DNA of 64,000 bases from Mycobacterium asiaticum DSM 44297 (lineage in GTDB: Bacteria > Actinomycetota > Actinomycetes > Mycobacteriales > Mycobacteriaceae), in assembly GCF_000613245.1 (NCBI RefSeq), contig NZ_HG964938.1:404237-468236 (forward strand), read 5' to 3'. The notes beneath the pieces were generated by a model. That model saw only the letters and a program-made list of their open reading frames with translations, was not told the DNA's origin and made no database searches. Position numbers and translations under genes: made by a program. Positions 17,747-26,243 of the stretch are shown here, piece by piece (positions within the stretch are counted from its first letter, which is position 1; each line of letters begins with the position of its first letter).

Positions 17747-18820
17747 TCAGCACAGGTCGTGGTGGTACCACTGATTTCCGCCGAGGCGCTTCGCCTGGTA
17801 CATCGCGGCGTCGGAGTCGGTGATCAACCGCTCCAGCAATGCCTGGTGGTCGCCCGCCGGTGCGTCGTCCAGCAGAGCGCATGCGGTACCGATGCTTGCC
17901 GTGACTTCGGCGGTCGAGCCGGCCACGGCCAGGCACATCTGCGTCGCCAATGATTCGGCGTTGCATTTGGCCGCCGTGCCGGCCACCAGAAATTCCTCAC
18001 CGCCGCTGCGCGCCACTACGGCCTGGTCGTCGGCGGCGGCCAGCAATGCCTGGCCCACCTGGACCAGCGCGTGATCACCGGCCGCATGACCGCGGTTGTC
18101 GTTAAGCCCTTTGAAGTTGTCCAGGTCGATCACCAGCACCACGAGATGCGCGTCGATGCCGCGGCGGGCCAGCATCATCCCCAGGGCGTTGTGCTGAAAC
18201 GCTCGCCGATTGAGCAGCCCGGTCAGCGGATCGCGGTCAGCGCGGAGCAGGTCGCCAGATAAGGCCCGAACCAGGATTCGGATCGCCAACGGCAGCGCGA
18301 TGTTGACCTCAAGCACCAGCCATAGATCCACACCTGCCAGGGACGGATGCCCGGCGTCCGCCAGTTGGAAAGCCTCGTAGCCGGCGACCGCCGCGGCCAC
18401 CGCGAAGTTGTACAGCACGAAGGCCGTGGTGTGAAAGAAGGCGATGTATGCGCCAAAGGTGGCGAAGGCAATGCACCCGATCAACGCGGCGAGCGGGTTG
18501 GGATGCGCCAGGCAGGCCAGCGCGACTGCGGTATTGCAACTGACCGCGAAGGCCACGGACTGGGTACGTGTTGGCCAGCGCCAGATCCAGAGCAACGTCG
18601 CCGCGATACCCAGGGCGACCGCAGCCCACGTCATCGCAATCGGCACCGACCCGCGCGGTCCGTCCGACCCTGCCATCAAGGCGAAGAGGCACAACACCAT
18701 CGACGCGGAGATGAACGCCATCAAGGCACGGGTGGCGCCGCTGATTCCCCGCGCAGCCAAATAACCGGAGAGCCAGTCATACTGGTCGGCCCGTTGCCAC
18801 CGGCTAAAGATCGCAGTCAT
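17747..18820 (-). CDS. Membrane diguanylate cyclase (GGDEF)
   Basis: 357 aa. About six hydrophobic helices occupy residues ~30-180. The C-terminal ~165 residues are a GGDEF domain with DPLTGLLNRRAF, VIDLDNFKGLNDNRGHAAGDHAL and an active-site loop SGGEEF, a functional variant. It should make c-di-GMP from GTP at the inner face of the membrane. No EAL domain is fused. No obvious autoinhibitory RxxD site is seen just before the loop. Confidence 0.92.
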   Translation of the reverse strand: MTAIFSRWQRADQYDWLSGYLAARGISGATRALMAFISASMVLCLFALMAGSDGPRGSVPIAMTWAAVALGIAATLLWIWRWPTRTQSVAFAVSCNTAVALACLAHPNPLAALIGCIAFATFGAYIAFFHTTAFVLYNFAVAAAVAGYEAFQLADAGHPSLAGVDLWLVLEVNIALPLAIRILVRALSGDLLRADRDPLTGLLNRRAFQHNALGMMLARRGIDAHLVVLVIDLDNFKGLNDNRGHAAGDHALVQVGQALLAAADDQAVVARSGGEEFLVAGTAAKCNAESLATQMCLAVAGSTAEVTASIGTACALLDDAPAGDHQALLERLITDSDAAMYQAKRLGGNQWYHHDLC

Positions 18821-18932
18821 CGTCGATTCCCCATCGCCACCACGCGGTGGTGCTGGCCTGTCGAGGCTGTCCCGAGGCCACCGAGCAGCTTAACGCTGGT
18901 CATCCGGCCTGGATGGCCGTCCGGGAAAACCG

Positions 18933-20150
18933 CTACCGGCTGAACGGCGCGGACGGGGTGAATTCGACCGGCATGCTTTCCAGCCCGCTGACGAAGTTCG
19001 CCGGGCGTAACGGCAGCGGGGAATCCGAAGCCAGCCGCAGATCGGGGAGCCGCCGCAGCAGCCGTTCCTGCATCATCGACAGTTCCAGGCGGGCCAGTTG
19101 GTTGCCGAGGCAGAAATGGGTGCCAAAGCCGAAAGCCATGTGGTTGTTCGGGTGCCGGTCGATCCGGAAGCTCTCCGGGTCATCGAAGACCGTCTCGTCG
19201 AAGTTCGCCGATTCGAACAGCAGGATGATCTTCTCGCCCTGCCTGAGTTGCGCTCCGTGGAAGTCGACGTCGGCGGTCACCGTGCGCGCCATGTTCTTCA
19301 CCGGCGACGTCCAGCGCAGCATCTCCTCGATCGCGGCGGGTAACAGCTGCGGGTCGCGCACCAGCCGCTGATGCTGCTCCGGTTCGCGCAGCAGCTGTGC
19401 GGTGCCGCCAGACAAGGTGTGGCGCGTGGTCTCGTCGCCACCGATCAGCAGGAGCAGGACCTCGGTGACGATCTCGTGGTCGGCCAGCTGCTCCCCGTCC
19501 ACTTCCGCATGCACCAGCACGCTCACCAGGTCCTCGGTCGGCTCTGCCTTGCGCGCCGCGATCATGCTCGTCATGTATTCGGTGTAGGCAGCGAACGCGT
19601 CCACCGAGACTTGGAAATCTTGCTCGGCGGTCGTGCTGCTGAGGAAGCTGACCATGTCATCGGACCAGCGCAGGAACATCTCGCGTTCCTGCGGCAACAC
19701 CCCCAGCATGTCGCCGATGACCGCCATCGGCAGCGGGGCCGCGAGGTCCCGGACGAAATCACACTCGCCTCGTTCGCACACCCCATCGATCAGTGCGTCG
19801 CAAAGCGCGCCGATCGACTGCTGGCGGTCCTTGACGCGCTTGCGGGTGAAGCCGGCATTGACGAGTTTGCGGCGCAGCAGATGCTCCGGATCGTCCATCG
19901 CGATCATCATCGGAGGTGCGGCCTGGTCGGGCCTGATCCCGCCGGCGTTGGAGAACACCTCGGGGTGGCGCTCGGCTTCGATCACCGCCTGGTAGCTGGC
20001 CGCGGCGGCCAAGCCCTTGCTGTCGCGGAACACCGGCTCGTGTGCACGCATCCACTTGTAGTACGAGCGTGAATCACCGGCGTAGAAAGCTCCATCGGTC
20101 AAATCGATATCAGGCCGCGATCGGTCCTGTCGGGCAAGAACTTCCGGCAC
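18933..20150 (-). CDS. cyp142: Cytochrome P450 CYP142, steroid C26/C27 monooxygenase
   Basis: 405 aa. It closely matches M. tuberculosis CYP142 as I recall it, over most of its length (FSNAGGIRPDQ, RRKLVNAGFTRKRVKD, LAAPLPMAVIGDMLGV, FVSGLESMP). I-helix GGDETTRHTLSGG, K-helix EEMLRW and the heme-Cys loop FGFGTHFCLGNQLA are all present. The enzyme oxidises the terminal methyl of cholesterol or cholestenone side chains with electrons from a ferredoxin. No other cholesterol gene is adjacent, so the location differs from M. tuberculosis. I see no clear KstR box in the upstream 165 bp. Confidence 0.9.
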   Translation of the reverse strand: MPEVLARQDRSRPDIDLTDGAFYAGDSRSYYKWMRAHEPVFRDSKGLAAAASYQAVIEAERHPEVFSNAGGIRPDQAAPPMMIAMDDPEHLLRRKLVNAGFTRKRVKDRQQSIGALCDALIDGVCERGECDFVRDLAAPLPMAVIGDMLGVLPQEREMFLRWSDDMVSFLSSTTAEQDFQVSVDAFAAYTEYMTSMIAARKAEPTEDLVSVLVHAEVDGEQLADHEIVTEVLLLLIGGDETTRHTLSGGTAQLLREPEQHQRLVRDPQLLPAAIEEMLRWTSPVKNMARTVTADVDFHGAQLRQGEKIILLFESANFDETVFDDPESFRIDRHPNNHMAFGFGTHFCLGNQLARLELSMMQERLLRRLPDLRLASDSPLPLRPANFVSGLESMPVEFTPSAPFSR

Positions 20151-20315
20151 CGTTGCACCCCTCCCGGACGCCGCAGCTGTTCCTATTTACCGTAGACGTT
20201 ACAGTACGAGCTGTGGTATTGAGCACAGAAAATTCGTCCCCCACGGGGGCTACCGGGAGATGTTGGCGGGCCGCAACATTCGCGGTGTCATCCGCTTACC
20301 GGCGACGACCGCCAG

Positions 20316-21785
20316 CTACACCGGCGCCACCCGGTCGGCCCACGGGACCGCCTGTTCGAGCTGAGAGGCCAGCCGGATCAGCACCGCCTCGCCACCCAGA
20401 GGTGCATTGAACTGCACACCCAGCGGGATACCGTCAGCGGTCCAGTGCAGGGGGAGCGAAATCGCCGGGCGGCCGGTGAGGTTGGCCAGTTGGGTGTAGG
20501 GGACCCAGCCCAGGTTCTTGTCCACCAGGTCGTCGACGATCTTGGTGTACCGCAGCAGGCTCGCCGTGCGCGTCTTGATCAACGCGTCGGATGCGCGTTG
20601 TAGCGCAGCGGGCAGCTCGAACTCACCAATCCTGGGCGGCGGCGTCGCCAGCGTCGGGGTCAGCAGCAGGTCGTAGGACTCGAAGAAGGTGGTCAGCCGG
20701 CGGGTGTGCTCGTGGCGCCGTTCGACGGCGTCCACGTAGTCCACGCCGCTGGTCGCCCGGCCGATCGCGGCCATGATCAAGGTGTCCCGCTCGAACGACT
20801 CGTTGCCCGCACCGGTGAGGCGCTTCGCTTGGTCGACATCCCAGGCCAGGTGGACGAACCAGGACAACAGGAAGTCGCGGGCCAGCGCGGCATCGTCGTA
20901 CGGCGCCCGGGGCAGTTCGTCCACGTGGTGCCCGAGCTCGGTCAGGGCGCGCACGGTCGTCTCGACCGCCGCGAATGCTTCGGCGTGGGGCTTCGGGTTG
21001 ATCGCCGACGGAACGCGGACCCCGATCCGCAGTTTCGGCGGATCCTGGTCGACATGGGAGGCAAAGGGTTCGTCCGGCAAGCCCGGCAGGTAGGGCCCGA
21101 ACGGCTCCCCACCGCTGATGACGTCAAGCATTGCCGCGGTGTCACGCACCGTTCGGGAAACGACGCCTTGAACGGCGGCACCGTGCATAGCCTCGGCCGT
21201 CGCTGGGCCCAGGGGCGTCAGCCCGCGACCTGGCTTCAGACCGACCAACCCACAGCATGCCGCGGGGATCCGTATCGACCCACCACCATCATTCGCGCCC
21301 GCACAGGGCACGATCCCGGCCGCGACGGCGGCCGCCGAGCCGCCCGATGACCCACCCGGCGTCCGCTGCAGGTTCCACGGGTTGCGCGCCGGTCCCCAGG
21401 CATCGGGCTCGGTGATGCCCTTCGCCCCGAATTCCGGCAGGTTGGTTTTACCGAAGATCACCAGCCCTGCGTCGAGCCAGCGCCGGACGACCGTCGCGTG
21501 CTCGGCGACTGGAGTCGACATCAGCGAACGAGACCCCTGCGAGGTGGGCAGACCGGCGTAGTCCTGCGCGATGTCTTTGATCAGGAACGGAACTCCAGCG
21601 AACGGGCCGGTCGCCTGTTCATCGGGAGCGGCGGGGATGTCGCGCACGATGGCGTTGATCCGGGGATTCACCGCCGACGCCCGGTCCCGAGCCAGCGAGA
21701 GCAATTCGGCCGGCGACACCTCCTTGTCGGCGACCAGTTGCGCCAGCCCAGTGGCGTCGTATTTCCGGTATTCCTCGAAATCCAT
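20316..21785 (-). CDS. Amidase-signature family amidase
   Basis: 489 aa. The amidase signature has the Ser-cisSer-Lys elements: PFLIKDIAQDYAG (Lys) and the GGSSGGSAAAVAAGIVPCAGANDGGGSIRIPAACCGLVGLKP block (Ser pair and nucleophile). Length is normal. It hydrolyses carboxamides to acid and ammonia in the cytoplasm; the substrate is not predictable. It precedes cyp142 by 165 bp on the same strand. Confidence 0.93.
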   Translation of the reverse strand: MDFEEYRKYDATGLAQLVADKEVSPAELLSLARDRASAVNPRINAIVRDIPAAPDEQATGPFAGVPFLIKDIAQDYAGLPTSQGSRSLMSTPVAEHATVVRRWLDAGLVIFGKTNLPEFGAKGITEPDAWGPARNPWNLQRTPGGSSGGSAAAVAAGIVPCAGANDGGGSIRIPAACCGLVGLKPGRGLTPLGPATAEAMHGAAVQGVVSRTVRDTAAMLDVISGGEPFGPYLPGLPDEPFASHVDQDPPKLRIGVRVPSAINPKPHAEAFAAVETTVRALTELGHHVDELPRAPYDDAALARDFLLSWFVHLAWDVDQAKRLTGAGNESFERDTLIMAAIGRATSGVDYVDAVERRHEHTRRLTTFFESYDLLLTPTLATPPPRIGEFELPAALQRASDALIKTRTASLLRYTKIVDDLVDKNLGWVPYTQLANLTGRPAISLPLHWTADGIPLGVQFNAPLGGEAVLIRLASQLEQAVPWADRVAPV

Positions 21786-21865
21786 GGTTCGACCGTAACC
21801 GGGTTTCGAAGGGGCTTAACCGGGAGACCCTGGGTACGGATACTCAGCCGCTCAGAGAGGTAAGC

Positions 21866-22033
21866 GTGGATCAGCACGATAAAGAAAAGCCGGTAGGCGT
21901 GCCGGCGGATGCCAGGGAACCGACCGAGGAGCAACTCGCCGAGGAGGCGCAGCTGGAACAGCAGGCTGTCGACCCGGACGCCCCTGGCGCGCAGCAATCG
22001 GCGGACCAGCTCGCTGACGAGAGCAGGCGGTAG
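21866..22033 (+). CDS. Small acidic disordered protein (55 aa), function unknown
   Basis: A GTG at 21866 follows AGAGAGG with good spacing. The product is hydrophilic, acidic and Gln/Glu/Ala-rich (EQLAEEAQLEQQAVDPD), with no membrane segment. It resembles the other small acidic gene at 6599 only in composition. It ends 3 bp before the stop of the convergent AAA ATPase gene and is divergent from the amidase. Family not recognised. Confidence 0.6.
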   Translation: MDQHDKEKPVGVPADAREPTEEQLAEEAQLEQQAVDPDAPGAQQSADQLADESRR

Positions 22034-22036
22034 CCC

Positions 22037-23380
22037 TCAGAGGTACATGCCGGCCGGAACCGACGCCCGGTACCTGCCGGCGCCCACCTCGGCAAGCAGG
22101 GCCGGAGTGCTGATGTTCCCCTCGTCGCCGGCCAACACCGCGCGCCGGACGACCTCGCGGATGTCGCTGCCAGTGGTCCGCTCGGGCAAGGCCGCCACCA
22201 CCGCCTCGGTGTCGACCGCCGGACCGCCGGGAATGTCGCGGATCAGCGCCGCCAGGATGCGGACCGCCTCGGCCGCGGTGGGGTAGCCCACCTCGACGAC
22301 GGAGTCGAAGCGGCCGGTCCGCATCGCCGCTTTGTCCAGCGTCGCGGCGTCGTTGGTGGAGGCCAAGGTCAGGATGCGGGCGTCGGCGTCGATGTCCATC
22401 GCCTGCAACAACTCCGAGAGTCCGCGGTCACCGGCGGCGCGGGCACGACACCACAGATCGACGTCCTCGAGGACGATGAGCACGGGACCCCCGAGGCGCT
22501 GAGCCTCTTCGACCACAGCGGTCAACAGCTCCTCACCGGCCTTGGCCTCGACATAGATGACGGTGAATTCCCCGACCACCTCGCGAGCGACGACGGCACT
22601 TACTGCCGATTTGCCGGTGCCGGGCGGGCCGCACAGCAGTACCCCACGGCGCACACCGAGGCCATGCGCGTTGAGCATGCCGTGCCGGTCACGCACGGCG
22701 GTGATGCCCAGGTCGACTTCGGTCCAGACCGCGTCGGGCACGATCACCGTGTCACGGGTCGCGGCCGACGGCAGCTCGATGACGGTGAGGTTCAGTCCGT
22801 GGTGATTGCTGGCGCGCACCGCGCGGCCCCGGTAGGGGTTGAGTCCGTTGGCGCGTTCGGCGAGCCGGTCGAGGACGACGCGGGCGTGTGCTTGGTTGTC
22901 CGGTGTCACGTAGGCGGACACCTCGGCCGAGTGCATGATCGACTCGCGCGCCTCGATGTGGATGACGCAGCCCGCGTCCGTAAGCAACGTGCCCTCGGGA
23001 AAATGCACACGCAGGCACAGCGGGTGTCGGTAGCGCTGGTCGCCGATCTCAGTCTGCGTCCATTTCGGCGGATAGGCGCACTCGCCGGGGCCGGTTTCGC
23101 ACACCTCGGCATGTGCATCGATCCACTCCGCCAGCGCCAGCGCCGTGGTCAGCCGTGACACCGGATTGAGCTCGCGTTCTTCGTCGATCAGGTGGCCACA
23201 GTCCGGTACACCGAGGCAACGAGCGGTGAAACGCTCTGCGCTTTCGGCGGTTTCGCGTTCGGCGACGCCGACCAAGAGTTCACCGAGGGCACGCAGCGCG
23301 GGCCGGACCCCGTAATCGAGGCCGTCGAGCCACGCGCCGAGGTCATCGATGGGCGCGAGTGGGCGGTCGGTGAGTGTCAT
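22037..23380 (-). CDS. AAA+ ATPase with unrecognised N-terminal domain
   Basis: 447 aa from the ATG at 23380 (GAGAAAG upstream). The C-terminal half is a classical AAA module: Walker A GPPGTGKS (about residues 257-264), Walker B VLIVLEDVDLW, sensor 1 TLASTND, and the downstream RTGRFDSVVEVGYP with a candidate Arg finger. The first ~220 residues contain His/Cys clusters (CLGVPDCGHLIDEE, CETGPGECAYPP) and a beta-rich middle, which I cannot assign. The mix suggests an unfolding or remodelling machine with a substrate-recognition head. It stands alone. Confidence 0.85.
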   Translation of the reverse strand: MTLTDRPLAPIDDLGAWLDGLDYGVRPALRALGELLVGVAERETAESAERFTARCLGVPDCGHLIDEERELNPVSRLTTALALAEWIDAHAEVCETGPGECAYPPKWTQTEIGDQRYRHPLCLRVHFPEGTLLTDAGCVIHIEARESIMHSAEVSAYVTPDNQAHARVVLDRLAERANGLNPYRGRAVRASNHHGLNLTVIELPSAATRDTVIVPDAVWTEVDLGITAVRDRHGMLNAHGLGVRRGVLLCGPPGTGKSAVSAVVAREVVGEFTVIYVEAKAGEELLTAVVEEAQRLGGPVLIVLEDVDLWCRARAAGDRGLSELLQAMDIDADARILTLASTNDAATLDKAAMRTGRFDSVVEVGYPTAAEAVRILAALIRDIPGGPAVDTEAVVAALPERTTGSDIREVVRRAVLAGDEGNISTPALLAEVGAGRYRASVPAGMYL

Positions 23381-23469
23381 TGCTTTCTCGTCGGTCGGTT
23401 TGGCAGAGCAACCGACCACGATCGCATCCGATGCTGAGATGTTCAACCAATTTTCGGCGCGGTAGTCCC

Positions 23470-23699
23470 TCAGGCGTCGGCGAGATTTGCCGTCGCCAAT
23501 GCCTGCAGCAGTTCCAGCATGGCCGGGTTGGTACCGGGCAACCGAGCACAAACACCAGCGTGCCAACGGGATCGAGCAGCGGATGTTGGCTGATGGCCGG
23601 ACCGCCCACCAGGATCAAGTCGGCGCGAGGCAGGATGCCCACGGTGGGGTCCATGCTGACTATCTGGCCTCCACGTACCACGATGCGGCTATCCGGCAT
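23470..23699 (-). pseudogene. Decayed amidohydrolase remnant
   Basis: From the ATG at 23699 the first ~35 codons read like the N-terminus of a cytosine-deaminase-type amidohydrolase (MPDSRIVVRGGQIVSMDP). After a break, another frame gives a typical C-terminus ending LLQALATANLADA before the stop at 23470. The whole metal-binding barrel is missing. I infer a large internal deletion plus frameshift. No function remains. Confidence 0.6.
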
Positions 23700-23733
23700 G
23701 GCGACCTCGAAGCCGGCTGATGGTTGCGACCGA

Positions 23734-24324
23734 TCACATTTCAGCACCGCGGGACGGTCGCGGCGCCACAAACGGGACCAGCACCTCGTCGACGAGTTGC
23801 ACGATCAGCTCGTCGTTGATCGGGTCGCCGGTCACCAACAAGCGATGCCACAGCACACTCTGACCCAACTCACGGGCGATCTCGACCGGAACGTCCGCCC
23901 GAACATCGCCGCGGGCGATCCCGCGGGCCAGCAGGTCGGCCATTTCTTTCTTGCGCCAGCCGATCACATCGGTGCGGAAGGCCGCCCGCAGCTCGGGATC
24001 GGTTGCGAACGCGGCGATCCCGGCTCGGACGACGGGCGCCTGCGGACCGGTGAACAGCTCAGCCCAGCCGCGCAGGATCCCCAACATGTCCTCGCGGTAA
24101 CTGCCGGTGTCGTCGTGGGGGATCGCGGCGACCGCGGTACGCAGCAGCGTGTCGCGCAGCAGCGCCCTGCTGTCGGGCCAGCGCCGGTAGAGCACCGCCT
24201 TGCTGGTTCCGGCGGCGCTGGCCACGGCCTCCATGGTGACCCCGGTCAGCCCGTTCTCGCTAACCAGGCGCAGGACCGCGTTCCTGATCGCGCTGTCGAG
24301 TTCCGCGCCGTACCGTCGCGCCAT
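23734..24324 (-). CDS. TetR family repressor
   Basis: 196 aa from the ATG at 24324 with GGAAGGG upstream. The N-terminal HTH (residues ~10-55, GLTGVTMEAVASAAGTSKAVLYRRWPDSRALL) is standard. The C-terminal ligand domain includes 'LARGIARGDVRADVPVEIARELGQSVLWHRLLVTGDP'. It is divergent from the DAPG-hydrolase-like gene, and two 22-bp palindromes lie between them, so autoregulation and control of the neighbour are likely. The inducer is unknown. Confidence 0.92.
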   Translation of the reverse strand: MARRYGAELDSAIRNAVLRLVSENGLTGVTMEAVASAAGTSKAVLYRRWPDSRALLRDTLLRTAVAAIPHDDTGSYREDMLGILRGWAELFTGPQAPVVRAGIAAFATDPELRAAFRTDVIGWRKKEMADLLARGIARGDVRADVPVEIARELGQSVLWHRLLVTGDPINDELIVQLVDEVLVPFVAPRPSRGAEM

Positions 24325-24337
24325 TCCCAATCCCTTC

Positions 24338-24359
24338 CAAGAAACGCTTGCGTTTCTTG
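24338..24359. promoter_or_regulatory. TetR operator 1, 22-bp perfect palindrome
   Basis: Two perfect 10-bp arms, CAAGAAACGC and GCGTTTCTTG, around TT. It lies 14 bp upstream of the TetR start. An imperfect second copy is at 24382-24403, with centres 44 bp apart. Confidence 0.75.
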
Positions 24360-24381
24360 CCGCGTCGACCTAACCTCAGAG

Positions 24382-24403
24382 CAAGAAACGTTACCGTATC
24401 TTG
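24382..24403. promoter_or_regulatory. TetR operator 2
   Basis: Arms CAAGAAACG and CGTATCTTG (one mismatch) at the same 22-bp spacing as operator 1. It overlaps the start of the TTGGAGG ribosome site of the gene at 24413, a position suited to strong repression. Confidence 0.7.
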
Positions 24404-24412
24404 GAGGTCGCC

Positions 24413-25078
24413 ATGCAGGCTCGCCCCGTTCTCTATCCGCTGCGACCGGTCGACACCGCGACGGTGCGCTTCACCCGAGCCCCGCATCACCGTCGCCGCG
24501 TCACCATCGACCATCGGGTGCTGACCGGTGTCACCCCGGCGATGCTGCTGGACTGGTTCACCAATCTCGGCGGCACGATGGAGTATGGCGGCCAGACGAT
24601 CGACCGCTATCTCGCCTGGCATCCGATCGATCACATCCGCTGGGAGTTGGCCCGTCCGGCACCCGGTGGCGGCGCCGCCGAGGGCGCGCGGTTCCGCATC
24701 GTGGAGGCCTTCGGCGCGCGGCCGGAGTTCCGGGTGGACGTCGTCGACCGCGTGGAAAAGCTGGATGAGACTGGCATTCGGCTGGTGACGCGGATCGCCG
24801 GCGTCATCGTCTTTCAGCTCGAGCACACCTGGTCGGCCGGATTGGACGGCGCGCACTACGTGACGGTGCTCGACGTCGGAGCGCGCACGCCGCTTTTCAC
24901 GGCGATCAACCGCATGGTCCACCGGCGCTTCCCCGATGACATGTTGCGAGCCTGGGTCAAGCACAACATCGAAGAGGTGGGGCAGCTGGAATTCCTGCTG
25001 CCGCAGCTGCTGACGGCCCAGCAGACCAACCAGGAGACCAACCAGGAGACCAACAAGGAAACCACAAGAATCCGTTGA
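24413..25078 (+). CDS. DAPG-hydrolase-like (PhlG-type) protein with repetitive C-terminus
   Basis: 221 aa from the ATG at 24413 with TTGGAGG 8 nt upstream. Features include TPAMLLDWFTNLGGTMEYGG, WHPIDHIRWEL, ARFRIVEAFGARPEF, and a late ILDVGARTP-like block with KHNIEEVGQLEFLLPQL. The pattern recalls the diacetylphloroglucinol-hydrolase (PhlG) fold, which has a zinc-bound C-C hydrolase site and distant START relatives. The last ~15 residues are a T-N-Q-E repeat from three 12-bp units. Assignment is by pattern only. Probably the main target of the divergent TetR. Confidence 0.6.
   Translation: MQARPVLYPLRPVDTATVRFTRAPHHRRRVTIDHRVLTGVTPAMLLDWFTNLGGTMEYGGQTIDRYLAWHPIDHIRWELARPAPGGGAAEGARFRIVEAFGARPEFRVDVVDRVEKLDETGIRLVTRIAGVIVFQLEHTWSAGLDGAHYVTVLDVGARTPLFTAINRMVHRRFPDDMLRAWVKHNIEEVGQLEFLLPQLLTAQQTNQETNQETNKETTRIR
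25024..25059 (+). repeat. Tandem 12-bp repeat, three units
   Basis: Unit GACCAACCAGGA twice, then once with a single change (third copy has AAG for CAG). It encodes the T-N-Q-E tail of the protein at 24413 and keeps frame, so unit number could vary without disrupting the gene. Confidence 0.8.
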
Positions 25079-25126
25079 GCGGCGTCGGTGACGCTGATCG
25101 TGTCAATCGGCAAAGGAGACACGATC

Positions 25127-25477
25127 ATGTGGGGTATACACATTAAAAAGTGTTTTGCTGCAACGGGTTTGGCCGCCGGCCTGCTGGCCGTTTCGACGGG
25201 CATCGCCCACGCGGGCGGCGCGGCTGCCCCGGTGGGCTTCTGGATCACGGGCAACGGATCAGAACAGCTGCTGGTGAGCCAGAGCGGTTGCTCCCTGGCG
25301 AACGCCGCTGGGGTGCCGACGACCTCGGGCCCGTGCAGCTGGAACGCGTCGTCCAACGGCGGCATCCTGACGATCATCAGCAGCCAGACCCGTCGACCCG
25401 CGCCCGTCTACTTCAACGTGCTCTGGGTGAACCAGTCGACGATCACCGTTGAAGGTGACGTCTTCTACCGGCGGTGA
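25127..25477 (+). CDS. Small secreted protein, unknown function
   Basis: 116 aa from the ATG at 25127, preceded by AAAGGAGA. The first ~30 residues form a signal peptide: positive IHIKK, hydrophobic FAATGLAAGLLAVSTGIA, and an AHA-G cleavage site near residue 30. The mature part (~85 aa) has two Cys (CSLANA, CSWNAS) that may form a disulphide, and is rich in Ser/Asn/Trp. No known family recognised. Likely exported by Sec into the envelope or medium. Confidence 0.75.
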   Translation: MWGIHIKKCFAATGLAAGLLAVSTGIAHAGGAAAPVGFWITGNGSEQLLVSQSGCSLANAAGVPTTSGPCSWNASSNGGILTIISSQTRRPAPVYFNVLWVNQSTITVEGDVFYRR

Positions 25478-25491
25478 ACCGAGCCTCGCTA

Positions 25492-26232
25492 TCAGCCGGC
25501 ACCCTTGCCGTTGTCCACTCGGTACACGGCGCCGTGAACGGCCGCGGCGTCGTCGCTGGCGAGAAACGCGATGACACTGGCCACTTCGTGCGGCTGCATC
25601 ATGCCGCGCGGTGCGGCCGAGCGCAGAATCAGGTCGTAGTTGGGATTCTCCGGGGCGGTGAATTGCTCAATCTGCGGGGTGAGCATGCCCCCGGGGCATA
25701 CGGCGTTGACCCGCAACCGATCCGCGGTGTACTCGACCGCCAACGCACGGGTCAGCCCGACCAAACCGTGCTTGGCAGAGCAGTAACCGGCCGAATACGC
25801 CTGGCCCTCGACCCCGGCGATGGAGGCGACGTTGACGATGTTGCCACCGCGGGCGAGCAGATGAGGGAGCGCGGCGCGACACAGGAAGAACGGGCCGTTC
25901 AGGTTGACCGCAAGGTCGTCGGCCCAGTCGTCGTCGCTCATCAACTCGGTTCGGCGCATCTGGTGCCGGCCCGCGATGTTGATCAGCACATCGAGCCCAC
26001 CGAACCGCTCGACACACTGCGCTATCGCGTCCCGGCAGGCCTGCGGCGAGCTCACGTCCGTCGTGGCATATGCGCCGCGATCGATATCGGCGAATACCTC
26101 GGCGAGCCGACCGGTGTCCCGCGCGATACCGAAAACCGTTGCACCGCTGTGGGACAACAGTCGCGCGGTTTCCGCACCCAGGCCCGACGAGGCTCCGGTC
26201 ACGAACGCGATCTTGCCTTCCAGTGACGCCAT
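25492..26232 (-). CDS. SDR family oxidoreductase
   Basis: 246 aa from the ATG at 26232. The Rossmann motif TGASSGLG, NNAG-equivalent INIAGRH, catalytic Ser in VASIAG and the canonical Y-x-x-x-K (YCSAK) are all present. It oxidises or reduces a hydroxyl/keto pair with NAD(P); the substrate is unknown. The lipase gene starts upstream on the same strand and ends 12 bp before, so the two are likely one operon. Confidence 0.9.
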   Translation of the reverse strand: MASLEGKIAFVTGASSGLGAETARLLSHSGATVFGIARDTGRLAEVFADIDRGAYATTDVSSPQACRDAIAQCVERFGGLDVLINIAGRHQMRRTELMSDDDWADDLAVNLNGPFFLCRAALPHLLARGGNIVNVASIAGVEGQAYSAGYCSAKHGLVGLTRALAVEYTADRLRVNAVCPGGMLTPQIEQFTAPENPNYDLILRSAAPRGMMQPHEVASVIAFLASDDAAAVHGAVYRVDNGKGAG

Positions 26233-26243
26233 CAAGTCGCTCC

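Noticed and set aside
20151..20315. KstR box expected upstream of cyp142
   Set aside because: I looked for the TnnAACnnGTTnnA pattern and found only loose matches, so I do not claim KstR control.
23374..24768. 464-codon plus-strand open frame
   Set aside because: It runs antisense to the TetR gene and across the operator region into the wrong frame of the DAPG-hydrolase-like gene; composition is not protein-like.
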